Below, piece by piece: positions 43,167 through 51,525 of a DNA stretch of 64,000 bases; position 1 is the first letter of the stretch; every line of letters begins with the position of its first letter. Under the pieces are notes generated by a model. That model was not told the origin of the DNA. It saw nothing but the letters and a program-made list of their open reading frames with translations, and did not search any database. The stretch is from Sphaerisporangium album (GTDB lineage Bacteria; Actinomycetota; Actinomycetes; Streptosporangiales; Streptosporangiaceae), in assembly GCF_003323745.1 (NCBI RefSeq), contig NZ_QOIL01000012.1, forward strand, positions 186,001 to 250,000, written 5' to 3'. Both the position numbers and the translations under genes were made by a program.

Positions 43167-43727
43167 ATGCCCAGTCCGGAGACCCGGAGCGTCCGGTCCA
43201 TCACATGGCGTCGCCTCACCGAGCGGGACTTCCCCCTGCTGCGCGCATGGCTGGAGCAGCCGCACGTGGCCCGCTGGTGGCACCACGAGACCACCCCGGA
43301 GGCGGTGGCGCGCGACTTCGGCCCCGCCGCCAGGGGCGAGGAGCCGTCCGAGGACCTGCTCGTCTTCCTCGACGGGCAGCCACTCGGCCTGGTCCAGCGG
43401 TCGAAGTACGCCGACTACCCGGAATACATCGCCGAGCTGGCGGCCATCGTCGCCGTCCCCGAGGGCGCGATGAGCATCGACTACCTGATCGGCGACCCGG
43501 AGCAGGTGGGGCGCGGTCTCGGGCCGCTGATGATCCGGTCGGTCGTCGAGAGCACCTGGGCGGAGTTCCCGGCCGCCTCCTGCGTCCTGGTCCCGGTGTC
43601 GGCGGCCAACCGCGCGTCCTGGCGGGCGCTGGAGAAGGCCGGGCTGCGCCGGGTGGCCGAGGGCGAGCTGGAGCCGGACAACCCGATCGACGACCGCGCC
43701 CACTACGTGTACCGGATCGACCGGTAG
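43167..43727 (+). CDS. GNAT acetyltransferase, AAC(6')/Acetyltransf_8-like
   Basis: A 186-residue acetyl-CoA-dependent N-acetyltransferase. It has WRRLTERDFPLLRAWLEQPH, VARWWHHE, the strand MSIDYLIGDPEQVGRGLGPL with the acetyl-CoA loop (GRGLG), and NRASWRALEKAGLRRVAEGE. This pattern occurs in aminoglycoside 6'-acetyltransferases and in siderophore lysine acetylases, so the substrate stays open. ATG 43167 is chosen: TACCGT lies 8 bases upstream, a leaderless promoter arrangement, and there is no ribosome-binding site. An upstream extension to 43125 is unlikely. Confidence 0.88.
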   Translation: MPSPETRSVRSITWRRLTERDFPLLRAWLEQPHVARWWHHETTPEAVARDFGPAARGEEPSEDLLVFLDGQPLGLVQRSKYADYPEYIAELAAIVAVPEGAMSIDYLIGDPEQVGRGLGPLMIRSVVESTWAEFPAASCVLVPVSAANRASWRALEKAGLRRVAEGELEPDNPIDDRAHYVYRIDR

Positions 43728-43838
43728 GGCCCGGAATCAGGCGCGGGTGGCCCGCAGCCGCTCGTCCGGGATGATCAGTGCGGGACGCCTGGACGGCGCG
43801 AAACGAACTTTTCCGGATCCACGCGAGTCTCAGGAACC

Positions 43839-44360
43839 GTGAAGACTCTCCTGCGCGCGCTCATCGCCGGCGGCGCGGCCACGGCCGTCGCCCTGTCGTC
43901 CGGTACGGCCGCCGAAGCCGCGTCCATCCCGAAGTACAAGGCCCCGAAGGTCTTCGGCACCACCTTCCAGGCCGACCCCCAGCACGACTTCACCAAGCAC
44001 ATCAGCCCCCGCCACAACGGCATTCTGCGCGGCTGGATCACCTACGTCGGCGGCACGACGGCCGAGTACGAGCCGATCAAGTGGAAGAAGGGCGAGATGA
44101 CCGAGGGCTGGTTCGTCGGCCCGCCGGAGGGCAACGCCATGGCCTACTCCTCGCACGTCGCCAAGAAGGTCGTCTTCCTGTCGGCCTACGGGTGCAAGGT
44201 CACCCCCGGCGATCTCACGGTGAGCCAGGCCACCGCACTCGGCGCCAAGAAGTGCTCACGCGGCGTGCTGCTCAAGCGGCACGCCAAGGGCCGCCACCCC
44301 TCGCTGATCACCGTCTACCGCGGCGAGATCGTCAAGGTCCAGGAGATCTACACCCCCTGA
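43839..44360 (+). CDS. secreted hypothetical protein
   Basis: A 173-residue exported protein of no recognised family. The signal peptide is MKTLLRALIAGGAATAVALS to about AEAAS (29). The mature part is Lys/Gly/Tyr/His-rich (KYKAPKVFGTTFQADPQHDF, RGWITYVGGTTAEYEPIKW) and contains two cysteines (GCKVTP and KKCSRG) that could form one disulfide. The GTG start follows CAGGAA. No catalytic motif was found. Confidence 0.8.
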   Translation: MKTLLRALIAGGAATAVALSSGTAAEAASIPKYKAPKVFGTTFQADPQHDFTKHISPRHNGILRGWITYVGGTTAEYEPIKWKKGEMTEGWFVGPPEGNAMAYSSHVAKKVVFLSAYGCKVTPGDLTVSQATALGAKKCSRGVLLKRHAKGRHPSLITVYRGEIVKVQEIYTP

Positions 44361-44385
44361 TCCGCTTGCGGGTGGCCGCCGGAAG

Positions 44386-45237
44386 TCAGAAGAGCGTCAG
44401 CGGCTCGGACGGCATGGGCTCGGGCAGCGGCTCCACCGCCGGCACCCTGCTCCGCACCTCGTCGTGGAAGCGCCGGGCGAGCGTCAGCGCTTCGGCGTTG
44501 TCCGGCGTGTGGACGAACACCGTCGGCGAGCGGCCCTCGCGCAGCCACTCGCCGACCGTTTCGACCCAGTACCGCCAGCCCTCCACCGTCCGCGCGACGT
44601 CGTCCCGGCCCATGTAGCGGACGATCGGACGGTCGGTGAGAGCGGCCGACCGGCGTGGGACCCGCGGTTTCCTCGTCCACGCCTCACGCTCGGCGTCGGT
44701 GGTCGGAGGGCTCTCGAAGAAGGCCGTGGTGTCGAACGGCACCCATTCGGCGCGGGCGTCGACGAGGACCTTTTCCAGCAGCCCCGCGGCCCGCGCGTCC
44801 TCGAAGAACGCCCGGTGGCGCACTTCTACGGCGTATCTGAGCGAGCCCGGCAGCCCGCGCAGAAAACCCGCCAGCGTGCCGACGTCGTCCGGCGCGAACG
44901 AGCCCGGCAGTTGTACCCAGAGGGCGTGGAGTCGCGGGCCGAGCGGCTCCATCGTCTCCAGGAACGACCGGAGCTCGTCCTCGATGCCGGTGAGGCGGCG
45001 CTCGTGCGTGATCGTCTTGGGCAGCTTCACCACGAACCGGAAGTCGGACGGTGTCTGCCGCGCCCACGACTCCACCGTGCTCCGCGCGGGCACCGCGTAG
45101 AACGTCGTGTTCCCCTCCACGGCGTTGCACCAGCTCGCGTACCCTTTCAGGCGCTCGCCGGGCGGAAGGGGCTGGGGGAGGAAGCGCCCCTGCCACGACG
45201 CGTGCGCCCACATCGCGCATCCCACATGAAGCCGCAT
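44386..45237 (-). CDS. DUF72 (YecE-like) family protein
   Basis: A 283-residue TIM-barrel protein of the widespread DUF72/YecE family. Recognisable blocks are LHVGCAMWAHASWQGRFLP at the N-terminus, NAVEGNTTFYAVPARSTVES, FRFVVKLPKTITHERRL and YAVEVRHRAFFED, and near the end FVHTPDNAEALTLARRF. No enzymatic activity is firmly established for the family. ATG 45237 starts at the family-typical position. It is convergent with the secreted hypothetical gene. Confidence 0.9.
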   Translation of the reverse strand: MRLHVGCAMWAHASWQGRFLPQPLPPGERLKGYASWCNAVEGNTTFYAVPARSTVESWARQTPSDFRFVVKLPKTITHERRLTGIEDELRSFLETMEPLGPRLHALWVQLPGSFAPDDVGTLAGFLRGLPGSLRYAVEVRHRAFFEDARAAGLLEKVLVDARAEWVPFDTTAFFESPPTTDAEREAWTRKPRVPRRSAALTDRPIVRYMGRDDVARTVEGWRYWVETVGEWLREGRSPTVFVHTPDNAEALTLARRFHDEVRSRVPAVEPLPEPMPSEPLTLF

Positions 45238-45320
45238 CCCCCGACGCTATCCAAGGCCGCCACCGGATGACACCGAACCCCTGGACCCGGCAAGGACGCC
45301 ACGTCGCCGCGGAAACCCGG

Positions 45321-45350
45321 TTGCGGACCGGCCGATTCTTCGCCTACACC
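45321..45350 (+). promoter_or_regulatory. possible sigma-70-type promoter for the leader peptide/GNAT transcript
   Basis: TTGCGG (45321-45326) and TACACC (45345-45350) are separated by 18 bp and lie 56 bp before a leader peptide start codon. The hexamers match the HrdB consensus only partly. Confidence 0.4.
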
Positions 45351-45405
45351 TGAGGGCCATCGTCTGCCGCCCGATGGCGGCCTCGATTCAGGAAGGAGGG
45401 TGACG

Positions 45406-45465
45406 ATGTCGCACGGCAACCGCACGTTCGCCACGCGTACCGCCTCTGGGGAGGCACGGCACTGA
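45406..45465 (+). CDS. 19-residue leader peptide upstream of a GNAT gene
   Basis: A tiny open frame, MSHGNRTFATRTASGEARH, preceded by GGAAGGAGG with ideal spacing, among the strongest ribosome-binding sites in the window. It ends 39 bases before the GTG of the following acetyltransferase gene. Too short to be an enzyme, it may act by translational attenuation or coupling. Leader peptides of this kind precede many inducible resistance genes in actinomycetes; the link here is inference. Confidence 0.5.
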   Translation: MSHGNRTFATRTASGEARH

Positions 45466-45504
45466 ATCCCCAGGTGCGGCGCCCAGCACGATCCGGAGTT
45501 CGAC

Positions 45505-46512
45505 GTGACCGCAGACCTGATCTTCCGCCCCATCGGCGGGCCCGACGAAATAGACCTCTTCAACGCGTTCCCCGGCCCCTACAACGACAGGCTCGCCGAA
45601 GACCTGGAAACGGGGCGGCGCCGATACGAATGGCTGTGGCTGGCCCTGCATGACGGCCGGCCGGTCGCCAGGGTCGGCTGGTGGTCCTCCCGCGCGGGCG
45701 GCCCGCCGGAAGTCCTCGACACCATAGACATGGGGGAAACCCTCGACGGCCTCACATCTCACGACACCGGCCGAGCCCTCGCCCGGCCCACCCCGCTCGA
45801 TGCCGGCGGCGATCCTGGCGCGGTCGACCTCGCCGAGCGCCTGCTGCGCGCCGCGATGGGCGCGGTGCTGCCCCCGGGCACGCCCCCGCCTCCCTGCGTC
45901 CTCCAGCCGGTCCCGGTCGACTGGCGGGACGACGAAACAGCGGGCCGCCTTACCAAGGCCCGCGTCGAGGTCGTCGAACGCACCGGCGGGAGAATGTTCG
46001 TCGAACGACTCCGCTACCGCTGGACGGCCGGCACGCCCCTGCCCGAGCCGTCCCGCCGGCTGACCTTCCGGGAGGCCGGCGGCGACGAGGAGACCGTCGC
46101 CCTGCTGGAGGGCATCCTGTCCGGCACGCTCGACGCGTACAGCCGCGCCGACATCGCGCGGTCCTCCATCGAGGAGTACGCCCGCGAGCAGTACCACTCC
46201 GAGCTGCTGACCTACCCGAGCCCTCGCGAGTGGTGGCGCGTCGGCCTGACCCCCGGCGGCGAGCCGGTCGGGCTGGTGGTTCCCGCCCGGAACTCCTACG
46301 CCTTCATCCTGGCCTACATCGGCGTCGCCGAGGGCCACCGCGGCCACGGCTACGTGAACGACCTCCTCGCCGAGGGCACCCGCCTGCTGGCGGGGCACGG
46401 CGCCACGCAGATCATGGCCGACACCGACCTCGCCAACACCCCGATGTCCAAGGCGTTCACCCGCGCGGGCTACCAGAACCACGCCCGCCGCCTGGACCTC
46501 ACCTGGGGCTGA
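45505..46512 (+). CDS. GNAT N-acetyltransferase with N-terminal extension
   Basis: A 335-residue protein. The N-terminal half (about 1-185) is a degenerate GNAT-like or unrelated domain (RRYEWLWLALHDGRPVARVG). The C-terminal half is a clear GNAT with FILAYIGVAEGHRGHGYVND, where the acetyl-CoA loop is HRGHGY, and MADTDLANTPMSKAFTRAGY. The GTG start has CCGGAG upstream. It lies behind a 19-codon leader peptide. The substrate is unknown. Confidence 0.87.
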   Translation: MTADLIFRPIGGPDEIDLFNAFPGPYNDRLAEDLETGRRRYEWLWLALHDGRPVARVGWWSSRAGGPPEVLDTIDMGETLDGLTSHDTGRALARPTPLDAGGDPGAVDLAERLLRAAMGAVLPPGTPPPPCVLQPVPVDWRDDETAGRLTKARVEVVERTGGRMFVERLRYRWTAGTPLPEPSRRLTFREAGGDEETVALLEGILSGTLDAYSRADIARSSIEEYAREQYHSELLTYPSPREWWRVGLTPGGEPVGLVVPARNSYAFILAYIGVAEGHRGHGYVNDLLAEGTRLLAGHGATQIMADTDLANTPMSKAFTRAGYQNHARRLDLTWG

Positions 46513-46540
46513 CCGCCCCGCATCCGATACCCCACCGACG

Positions 46541-46584
46541 ACACGGCGTCCCGACGGGCCCGGACCGGGCGAAACCCGCCGTGT
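46541..46584 (+). terminator. possible terminator after the GNAT gene
   Basis: ACACGGCG (46541-46548) pairs with CGCCGTGT (46577-46584) around a 28-base interior that has its own CCCGG/CCGGG pairing. It starts 29 bp after the stop codon and has no U-tract. Confidence 0.4.
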
Positions 46585-46741
46585 CGGCGGTGGAGGCATC
46601 TCGACCGGCCCCCACCTGGCATGACGCGCCACCGTGGTGCTCCGGCATGGTTGCTCACCGTAGGTAAGCTGGCCTGCCGCGGGCGTCGCGCGCGGCAGGG
46701 GCAGACGTGGGCGGCGAGGTGCGCATGGGGGTGCTCGGCTC

Positions 46742-47650
46742 ATGGCGACAACGGCCCACCGACCGGTGACGGCGCTCGTCGTCGGATGGTTCAGCTTCTC
46801 CCGCGGTGAGGCCACCGCGGGCGACGTGCTCAGCATGGAGGCCGTCCGCGCCCGGCTGACCTCCGCGGGCGTCCGGCACGACGTCGCCTGGAGCTCGGTG
46901 ATGTGCCCGGACGGCGGCCTCCGCCTGGACGACGCCCCGCCCGAGCGCTACACCCACCTGATCTTCGTCTGCGGCCCCGCGCACGGGCGGCCCGTCCGCG
47001 AGCTGCACGAGCGGTTCGCCCACTGCCGCCGCATCGCGATCGGGGTGACGGTGGTGGACGCGGCCGATCCGGCCGTGACCGGGTTCCACGAGGTCCTGCC
47101 GCGCGACGCCCCGGACGGCTCCGCGTGGCCCGACCTCGCCGGCGGGCCGGTCATGGGAGCGGTGCCGGTCGTCGGCGTCCTCCTCGTCCACGCGCAGCCC
47201 GAGTACGGCGACGACCAGCGGCACGGCGACGTGACCCGCCTGCTGTCCTCCTGGCTGAACGACCTGGACTGCGCACGGCTGCCGCTCGACAGCCGGCTCG
47301 ATCCCCGTGACTGGCGGTCGAGCGCGACGCCCGCCCAGTTCGAATCGCTGCTGCGCAGGGTCGACGTGGTCGTCACCACCCGGTTGCACGGGCTCGTGCT
47401 CGCGCTCAAGAACGGCGTGCCCGCGCTCGCGGTCGATCCCGTGGCGGGCGGAGGCAAGGTGACGGCGCAGGCGCGCGCCTGGCGGTGGCCGGCCGCGCTG
47501 CCCGCCGAGGAACTCCGGCGGCCCACCCTGGACGAGCACCTGACGTGGTGTCTGTCCGACCCGGGCCGCCTGGCGGCCGAGCGGGCCGCCGGCCCCGCGC
47601 GGGACTCCGTCGAGGCCCGGCTTCACCACCTGCTGTCGTTCCTGCGATGA
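46742..47650 (+). CDS. polysaccharide pyruvyltransferase-like protein
   Basis: A 302-residue protein of the CsaB/PssM type (PF04230-like), which adds pyruvate ketals to cell-surface sugars. The fold's two halves are visible: an N-terminal Rossmann part (ALVVGWFSFSRGEATAGDVL, YTHLIFVCGPAHG) and the signature VVVTTRLHGLVLALKNGVPA followed by LAVDPVAGGGKV. The ATG at 46742 has no strong ribosome-binding site. Its stop overlaps a 42-codon frame as ATGA. No exopolysaccharide cluster surrounds it. Confidence 0.82.
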   Translation: MATTAHRPVTALVVGWFSFSRGEATAGDVLSMEAVRARLTSAGVRHDVAWSSVMCPDGGLRLDDAPPERYTHLIFVCGPAHGRPVRELHERFAHCRRIAIGVTVVDAADPAVTGFHEVLPRDAPDGSAWPDLAGGPVMGAVPVVGVLLVHAQPEYGDDQRHGDVTRLLSSWLNDLDCARLPLDSRLDPRDWRSSATPAQFESLLRRVDVVVTTRLHGLVLALKNGVPALAVDPVAGGGKVTAQARAWRWPAALPAEELRRPTLDEHLTWCLSDPGRLAAERAAGPARDSVEARLHHLLSFLR

Positions 47651-47775
47651 CGGGAAGAATCTACGTTCACGAACTTCGGCAGACCGACGGCACCCTCGTC
47701 CTGAACGCCCGGCTACGCTGCCGCCTGCACCCCCGTAACCAGTTCTCCCAAGCCCTGGATCACGTCACAGGGTGA
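47647..47775 (+). CDS. 42-residue hypothetical frame coupled to the pyruvyltransferase-like gene
   Basis: The ATG overlaps the preceding stop (ATGA), and the frame ends 21 bp before the epoxide hydrolase start. It reads MTGRIYVHELRQTDGTLVLN onward and resembles nothing I recognise. It could be a genuine small protein, the remnant of a larger gene, or chance; the only support is the coupling. Confidence 0.3.
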   Translation: MTGRIYVHELRQTDGTLVLNARLRCRLHPRNQFSQALDHVTG

Positions 47776-47796
47776 GGCCGGTCGCAGGAGACGACG

Positions 47797-49053
47797 ATGA
47801 GTCACGAGACCACCCCATCGGCCGGCGCCGACGCCCGGCCGTTCCCGTTGGAGCCGACGCCGATCCACGTGCCCGACGACGTGCTCGCCGACCTCCGGCG
47901 GCGCCTGGAGCTGACCCGCTGGCCGGACGACGTCGGCAACGAGGACCAGTACTACGGCGTGAACCGCGCCTACCTGCGAGAACTCGTCGACTACTGGCGC
48001 GTCGGCTACGACTGGCGCAAGGCCGAGGCCGCGATCAACGCCTACGAGCACTACCGCGTCGAAGTCGAGGGCGTGCCTGTGCACTTCATGCGCAGGCCCG
48101 GGGCCGGCCCGGAACCGACCCCGTTGATCCTCTCGCACGGCTGGCCCTGGACGTTCTGGCACTGGTCCAAGGTCGTCGACCCCCTGGCCGACCCCGGCGC
48201 GTACGGCGGCGACCCGGCCGAGGCGTTCGACGTGATCGTCCCCTCGCTTCCGGGGTTCGGCTTCTCCGCTCCGCTGCCGGACGACCCGGACATGAACTTC
48301 TGGAAGATCGCGGACCTCTGGCACACCCTCATGACCCGCACCCTCGGCCACGAAAAGTACGCCGCGGCGGGCTGCGACGTCGGGGCCCTGGTCACGGGCC
48401 AACTCGGGCACAAGTACGCCGGCGAGCTCCACGCCATCCACATCGGCTCGGGCCAGAAGCTCACCCTGTTCAACGGCGACCGGGCCTGGGACCTCAGCGG
48501 CGGCCGGCCCATCCCTGATGGCCTGCCCGCCGGGATCCACGCCGGGATCGTCGCGCTGGAGAAGCGGTTCGCCGTCCATCTCGCCGCGCACGTGCTCGCC
48601 CCGAGCACGCTCGCCTACGGGTTGTCCGACTCACCCGCCGGGATGCTCGCCTGGATCCTGGAGCGCTGGGTGAACTGGAGCGACAACGGCGGCGACATCG
48701 AGACCGTCTTCACCAAGGACGATCTGCTCACCCACGCCATGATCTTCTGGGTGACCAACACGATCGGCACCTCGATGCGTACCTACGCCAACAACAACCG
48801 CTACCCGTGGACCCCGTCCCACGACCGGCGGCCCCCCGTCGAGGCGCCCACCGGCATCACCTTCGTCGGCCACGAGAACCCTCCCGGCGTCACCACCGAC
48901 CAGCGCGTCCAGCACTTCCTCGCGGGTGACCGCGCCCCCTGGTACAACCACGTCAACCTCACCGCCCACGACCACGGCGGCCACTTCATCCCCTGGGAGA
49001 TCCCCGACCAATGGGTGGACGACCTCCGCCGCACCTTCCGCGGCCGCCGCTAG
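47797..49053 (+). CDS. epoxide hydrolase (alpha/beta hydrolase with EHN domain)
   Basis: A 418-residue enzyme of the microsomal-epoxide-hydrolase type that opens epoxides to diols. The N-terminal EHN domain (IHVPDDVLADLRRRLELTRW, about 24-125) precedes the alpha/beta hydrolase core with the oxyanion motif SHGWPWTFWHW, the nucleophile Asp in AAGCDVGALVTGQL and the catalytic His in HDHGGHFIPWEIP near the C-terminus. GGAG lies 7 bases upstream of the ATG. Neighbours do not indicate the substrate. Confidence 0.93.
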   Translation: MSHETTPSAGADARPFPLEPTPIHVPDDVLADLRRRLELTRWPDDVGNEDQYYGVNRAYLRELVDYWRVGYDWRKAEAAINAYEHYRVEVEGVPVHFMRRPGAGPEPTPLILSHGWPWTFWHWSKVVDPLADPGAYGGDPAEAFDVIVPSLPGFGFSAPLPDDPDMNFWKIADLWHTLMTRTLGHEKYAAAGCDVGALVTGQLGHKYAGELHAIHIGSGQKLTLFNGDRAWDLSGGRPIPDGLPAGIHAGIVALEKRFAVHLAAHVLAPSTLAYGLSDSPAGMLAWILERWVNWSDNGGDIETVFTKDDLLTHAMIFWVTNTIGTSMRTYANNNRYPWTPSHDRRPPVEAPTGITFVGHENPPGVTTDQRVQHFLAGDRAPWYNHVNLTAHDHGGHFIPWEIPDQWVDDLRRTFRGRR

Positions 49054-49176
49054 CGACGGGCCCCGCTAGCGGGCGGGCCCCAGGGGGTGGGCACCGCCGC
49101 GCGTCCGGGGGGCGTCCACGACTCGGGCCAGGTGGGGGGCGAATACTGGTTCCAGGACCAGCCACGGGGGTGACGC

Positions 49177-50334
49177 ATGATCACTACAGAGACGATCAGC
49201 CGGCTCATCCGGTTCAACGGGGGCGATCTGCCCGTGGTCTCCTTGTACGCGAGGGCGGGGCTGGACGGCCCCGCCGCCCTGCGCACCCAGGTCAACAGCC
49301 TCCTCCACGAGATCCGCCCGGTCACGGACGACGAATCCCTGGGGCGACGGGCACGGCTGTCGATACGAGGCGACATCGAGCGAATGGAGGCGATGGAGGG
49401 CCTCGAACGCGTGGAGAGCGGCGCGGTGGCGATCTTCTCCTGCAGCGAGGGCGGCTTCTTCGAGCGGGTCGACCTGCCGCGCGCCGTCCGGTGCCGGGTC
49501 GTGATCGACGCGACCCCATGGGTCCGCCCGATGCTGGCGGTGCTGGACGAGTACCACCGTGCGTGCGTGCTGGTGGTCGACCGGCGTTCCGCGCAGGCCT
49601 GGGAGCTGTGCCAGGGCGAGATGCGGGAGATCCGCGAGCTTCGGGATCCGGCCCTGCGCAAGCCGAACTACGCGGGCTGGTACGGGCTGATGGAGCATCG
49701 CGTGCGCAACCGCGCCGACGACCTGACCAAGCGACACTTCCGCAACGCCGCGCGGGTGCTGGACGAGCTGTTCCGCGCCGGTGACCACGAGCTGCTGATC
49801 GTCGGCGGCCACCCGGAGGAGGTGCCGAACTTCCTGGAGTTCCTCCCGCACGATCTCCGGCCGAAGGTCGCCGGGACCTTCACGATCGATCTCCGGACGG
49901 CCACGGCGGCAGACATCCGGCGCAGCGCCGAACGCATCATCGAGCGGTACGAGCGGGACGAGGAACGGCGGCAGGTCGCCGAGGTCATGGAGCACGCGGC
50001 GATGCGCAGGCCGGTCGCCCTGGGCCTGGACGAGTGCCTGTGGGCCGGCTCCGTCGCCGCGGTGCGGACCCTTCTGGTCCAAGAGGGGGCGACCGCCCCG
50101 GGGGTCGTGTGCGACGAGTCGGGCTGGCTGGCGACGTCGGGAGACACCTGCCCACTGTGCGGCCGGGCGACCCGCCGGACGCCGGACGTCATCGACGAGC
50201 TGGCCCAGGCCGTGATCGACGAGAGCGGCTCTGTCGAACACGTTCTCGCCGACACCCAGCTCAAAGACCACGGCGTGGCGGCCGCGCTCCGCTTCCCACT
50301 TCCTCGGCGAACGCCGCAGGAGGCCCTTTCCTAG
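49177..50334 (+). CDS. bacterial eRF1-like protein (baeRF family)
   Basis: A 385-residue protein resembling archaeal/eukaryotic release factor 1 in overall order. The N-terminal domain (1-130) is followed by a domain-2-like stretch (RHFRNAARVLDELFRAGDHE, LLIVGGHPEEVPNFLEFLPH) and a domain-3-like C-terminus with SGDTCPLCGRATRRTPDVID, then VEHVLADTQLKDHGVAAALR. The GGQ tripeptide of true release factors is absent; the corresponding region reads GWYGLMEHRVRNRAD. Families called baeRF/VLRF1-like are thought to act on stalled ribosomes or as peptidyl-tRNA hydrolases. The ATG is preceded by GGGGG. Confidence 0.75.
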   Translation: MITTETISRLIRFNGGDLPVVSLYARAGLDGPAALRTQVNSLLHEIRPVTDDESLGRRARLSIRGDIERMEAMEGLERVESGAVAIFSCSEGGFFERVDLPRAVRCRVVIDATPWVRPMLAVLDEYHRACVLVVDRRSAQAWELCQGEMREIRELRDPALRKPNYAGWYGLMEHRVRNRADDLTKRHFRNAARVLDELFRAGDHELLIVGGHPEEVPNFLEFLPHDLRPKVAGTFTIDLRTATAADIRRSAERIIERYERDEERRQVAEVMEHAAMRRPVALGLDECLWAGSVAAVRTLLVQEGATAPGVVCDESGWLATSGDTCPLCGRATRRTPDVIDELAQAVIDESGSVEHVLADTQLKDHGVAAALRFPLPRRTPQEALS

Positions 50335-50650
50335 CGCCGTACGACGCTCTTCACCGACACCTGGGTGCGCTGTCATCCGGAGCCGGGCCCCGTCGAGCGG
50401 GGGTGAGGGCGCGGCGGACGGTGCGGCGCCCCCGCCGACGGCCGGCCCTCGGCGAAACCGGCCCACAGGAACAGGTCAGGGTGCCCGGGAACAGGTCGGG
50501 GAGGAGCGGCCGCGCGCCTCCGCTCCGCTGCACTTGGCCCTCCACCGCCATGGCCGCAAGGACACATCCCTTGCGGATTCGGCCACGGTGAAGCGCCGCA
50601 GGCCACACCGAGAAGCTCCGCCGGGGCCGGCCGCGTCCCGCGCGTATCGG
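50335..50650. other. gap between convergent genes
   Basis: This 316-bp stretch separates the eRF1-like gene from the RibD-like gene. Open frames here are Arg/Pro-rich and lack motifs. No hairpin with a U-tract was found. Confidence 0.5.
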
Positions 50651-51196
50651 TCAGCCGGCGTCCGGAACGTAGGCCAGGTTGAGCACGCCGGTCTTGAACG
50701 TTTCCGATTTGACCAGCTTCAGCGGGTGGGTCGGGGTGTCCTCGAAAAGCCGTTGACCACGGCCGACCGCGATCGGGTGGACGAGCAGGTTCAGCTCGTC
50801 GAGCAGCCCGTTGGCCAGAAGCCACCGCACGGTCGTCGCGGAGCCGGACATCTGGATTCCGCCGTCGGTCTGCTGCTTGATCTCGCGCAACTTGGCCGCG
50901 ACATCACCTGAGATGACGGTGGTGTTGTTCCAGTCCGCCTTCTCCAGGGTGTTCGACAGGACGTACTTGCGGGCGTTGTTGATGAACTCGGCGAATTCCT
51001 GGTCCTGGTCCGTCGTCGACCAGTACGCCGACCACTCGTCGTACAACTTGCGGCCCATCAGGAACCCTGTCGCGCGCTGGACGCCCGCCTCGACCGCGGC
51101 GCCCATCTCCTCGTTCCAGTACGGGAAGTGCCACTGATCCGGCGACTCCACCACGCCATCCAGGGAGATGAAGAAGTTCGAGATGATCTTAGCCAT
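50651..51196 (-). CDS. dihydrofolate reductase family protein (RibD C-terminal-like)
   Basis: A 181-residue reductase-fold protein. It shows KIISNFFISLDGVVESPDQW, ATGFLMGRKLYDEWSAYW, SGSATTVRWLLANGLLDELN and LVHPIAVGRGQRLFED, the usual pattern of the small DHFR/RibD-C proteins common in actinomycetes. These bind NADPH; their substrates are mostly unknown, and they are not the housekeeping DHFR. AAGGATCAGAG lies just before the ATG. Confidence 0.92.
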   Translation of the reverse strand: MAKIISNFFISLDGVVESPDQWHFPYWNEEMGAAVEAGVQRATGFLMGRKLYDEWSAYWSTTDQDQEFAEFINNARKYVLSNTLEKADWNNTTVISGDVAAKLREIKQQTDGGIQMSGSATTVRWLLANGLLDELNLLVHPIAVGRGQRLFEDTPTHPLKLVKSETFKTGVLNLAYVPDAG

Positions 51197-51525
51197 TGCT
51201 CTGATCCTTTGTCGTTGGGGTTACAACCCCGCTCCAACGCTCCGGCCGGCACCCCGTCGCAGGCACGACGGCCGAGTAGCACCCGGTCCTGGGTGCTGAT
51301 GCCGACCGCGAAATCCTCCGCCATGCCGACGGCTGTGACAGACAGGCTAGGTGGGAAGAGCGCTCGGGTCTTGTACAGAAGCGACAGTGGCCCCGACGGG
51401 GCGGTGTGCAGGGCGATGGTCAAGCCGGCCGATCGGGGTCGATCTGTGGCCGGGCTGCGGTGGCGCCGAGGGCTGCTCCAGCGGGTGCCGGGGTGGGCCG
51501 GCACCCGCTGGAGTACCTCAGACGA
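51197..51525. other. gap upstream of the DHFR-like gene
   Basis: No gene can be supported in these 329 bp. Frames in both directions are motif-free. The promoter of the DHFR-like gene must lie here, but no clear hexamers were identified. Confidence 0.5.

Noticed and set aside
51058-51504. Minus-strand frame upstream of the DHFR-like gene
   Set aside because: It overlaps the DHFR-like gene in another frame and has no recognisable domain.
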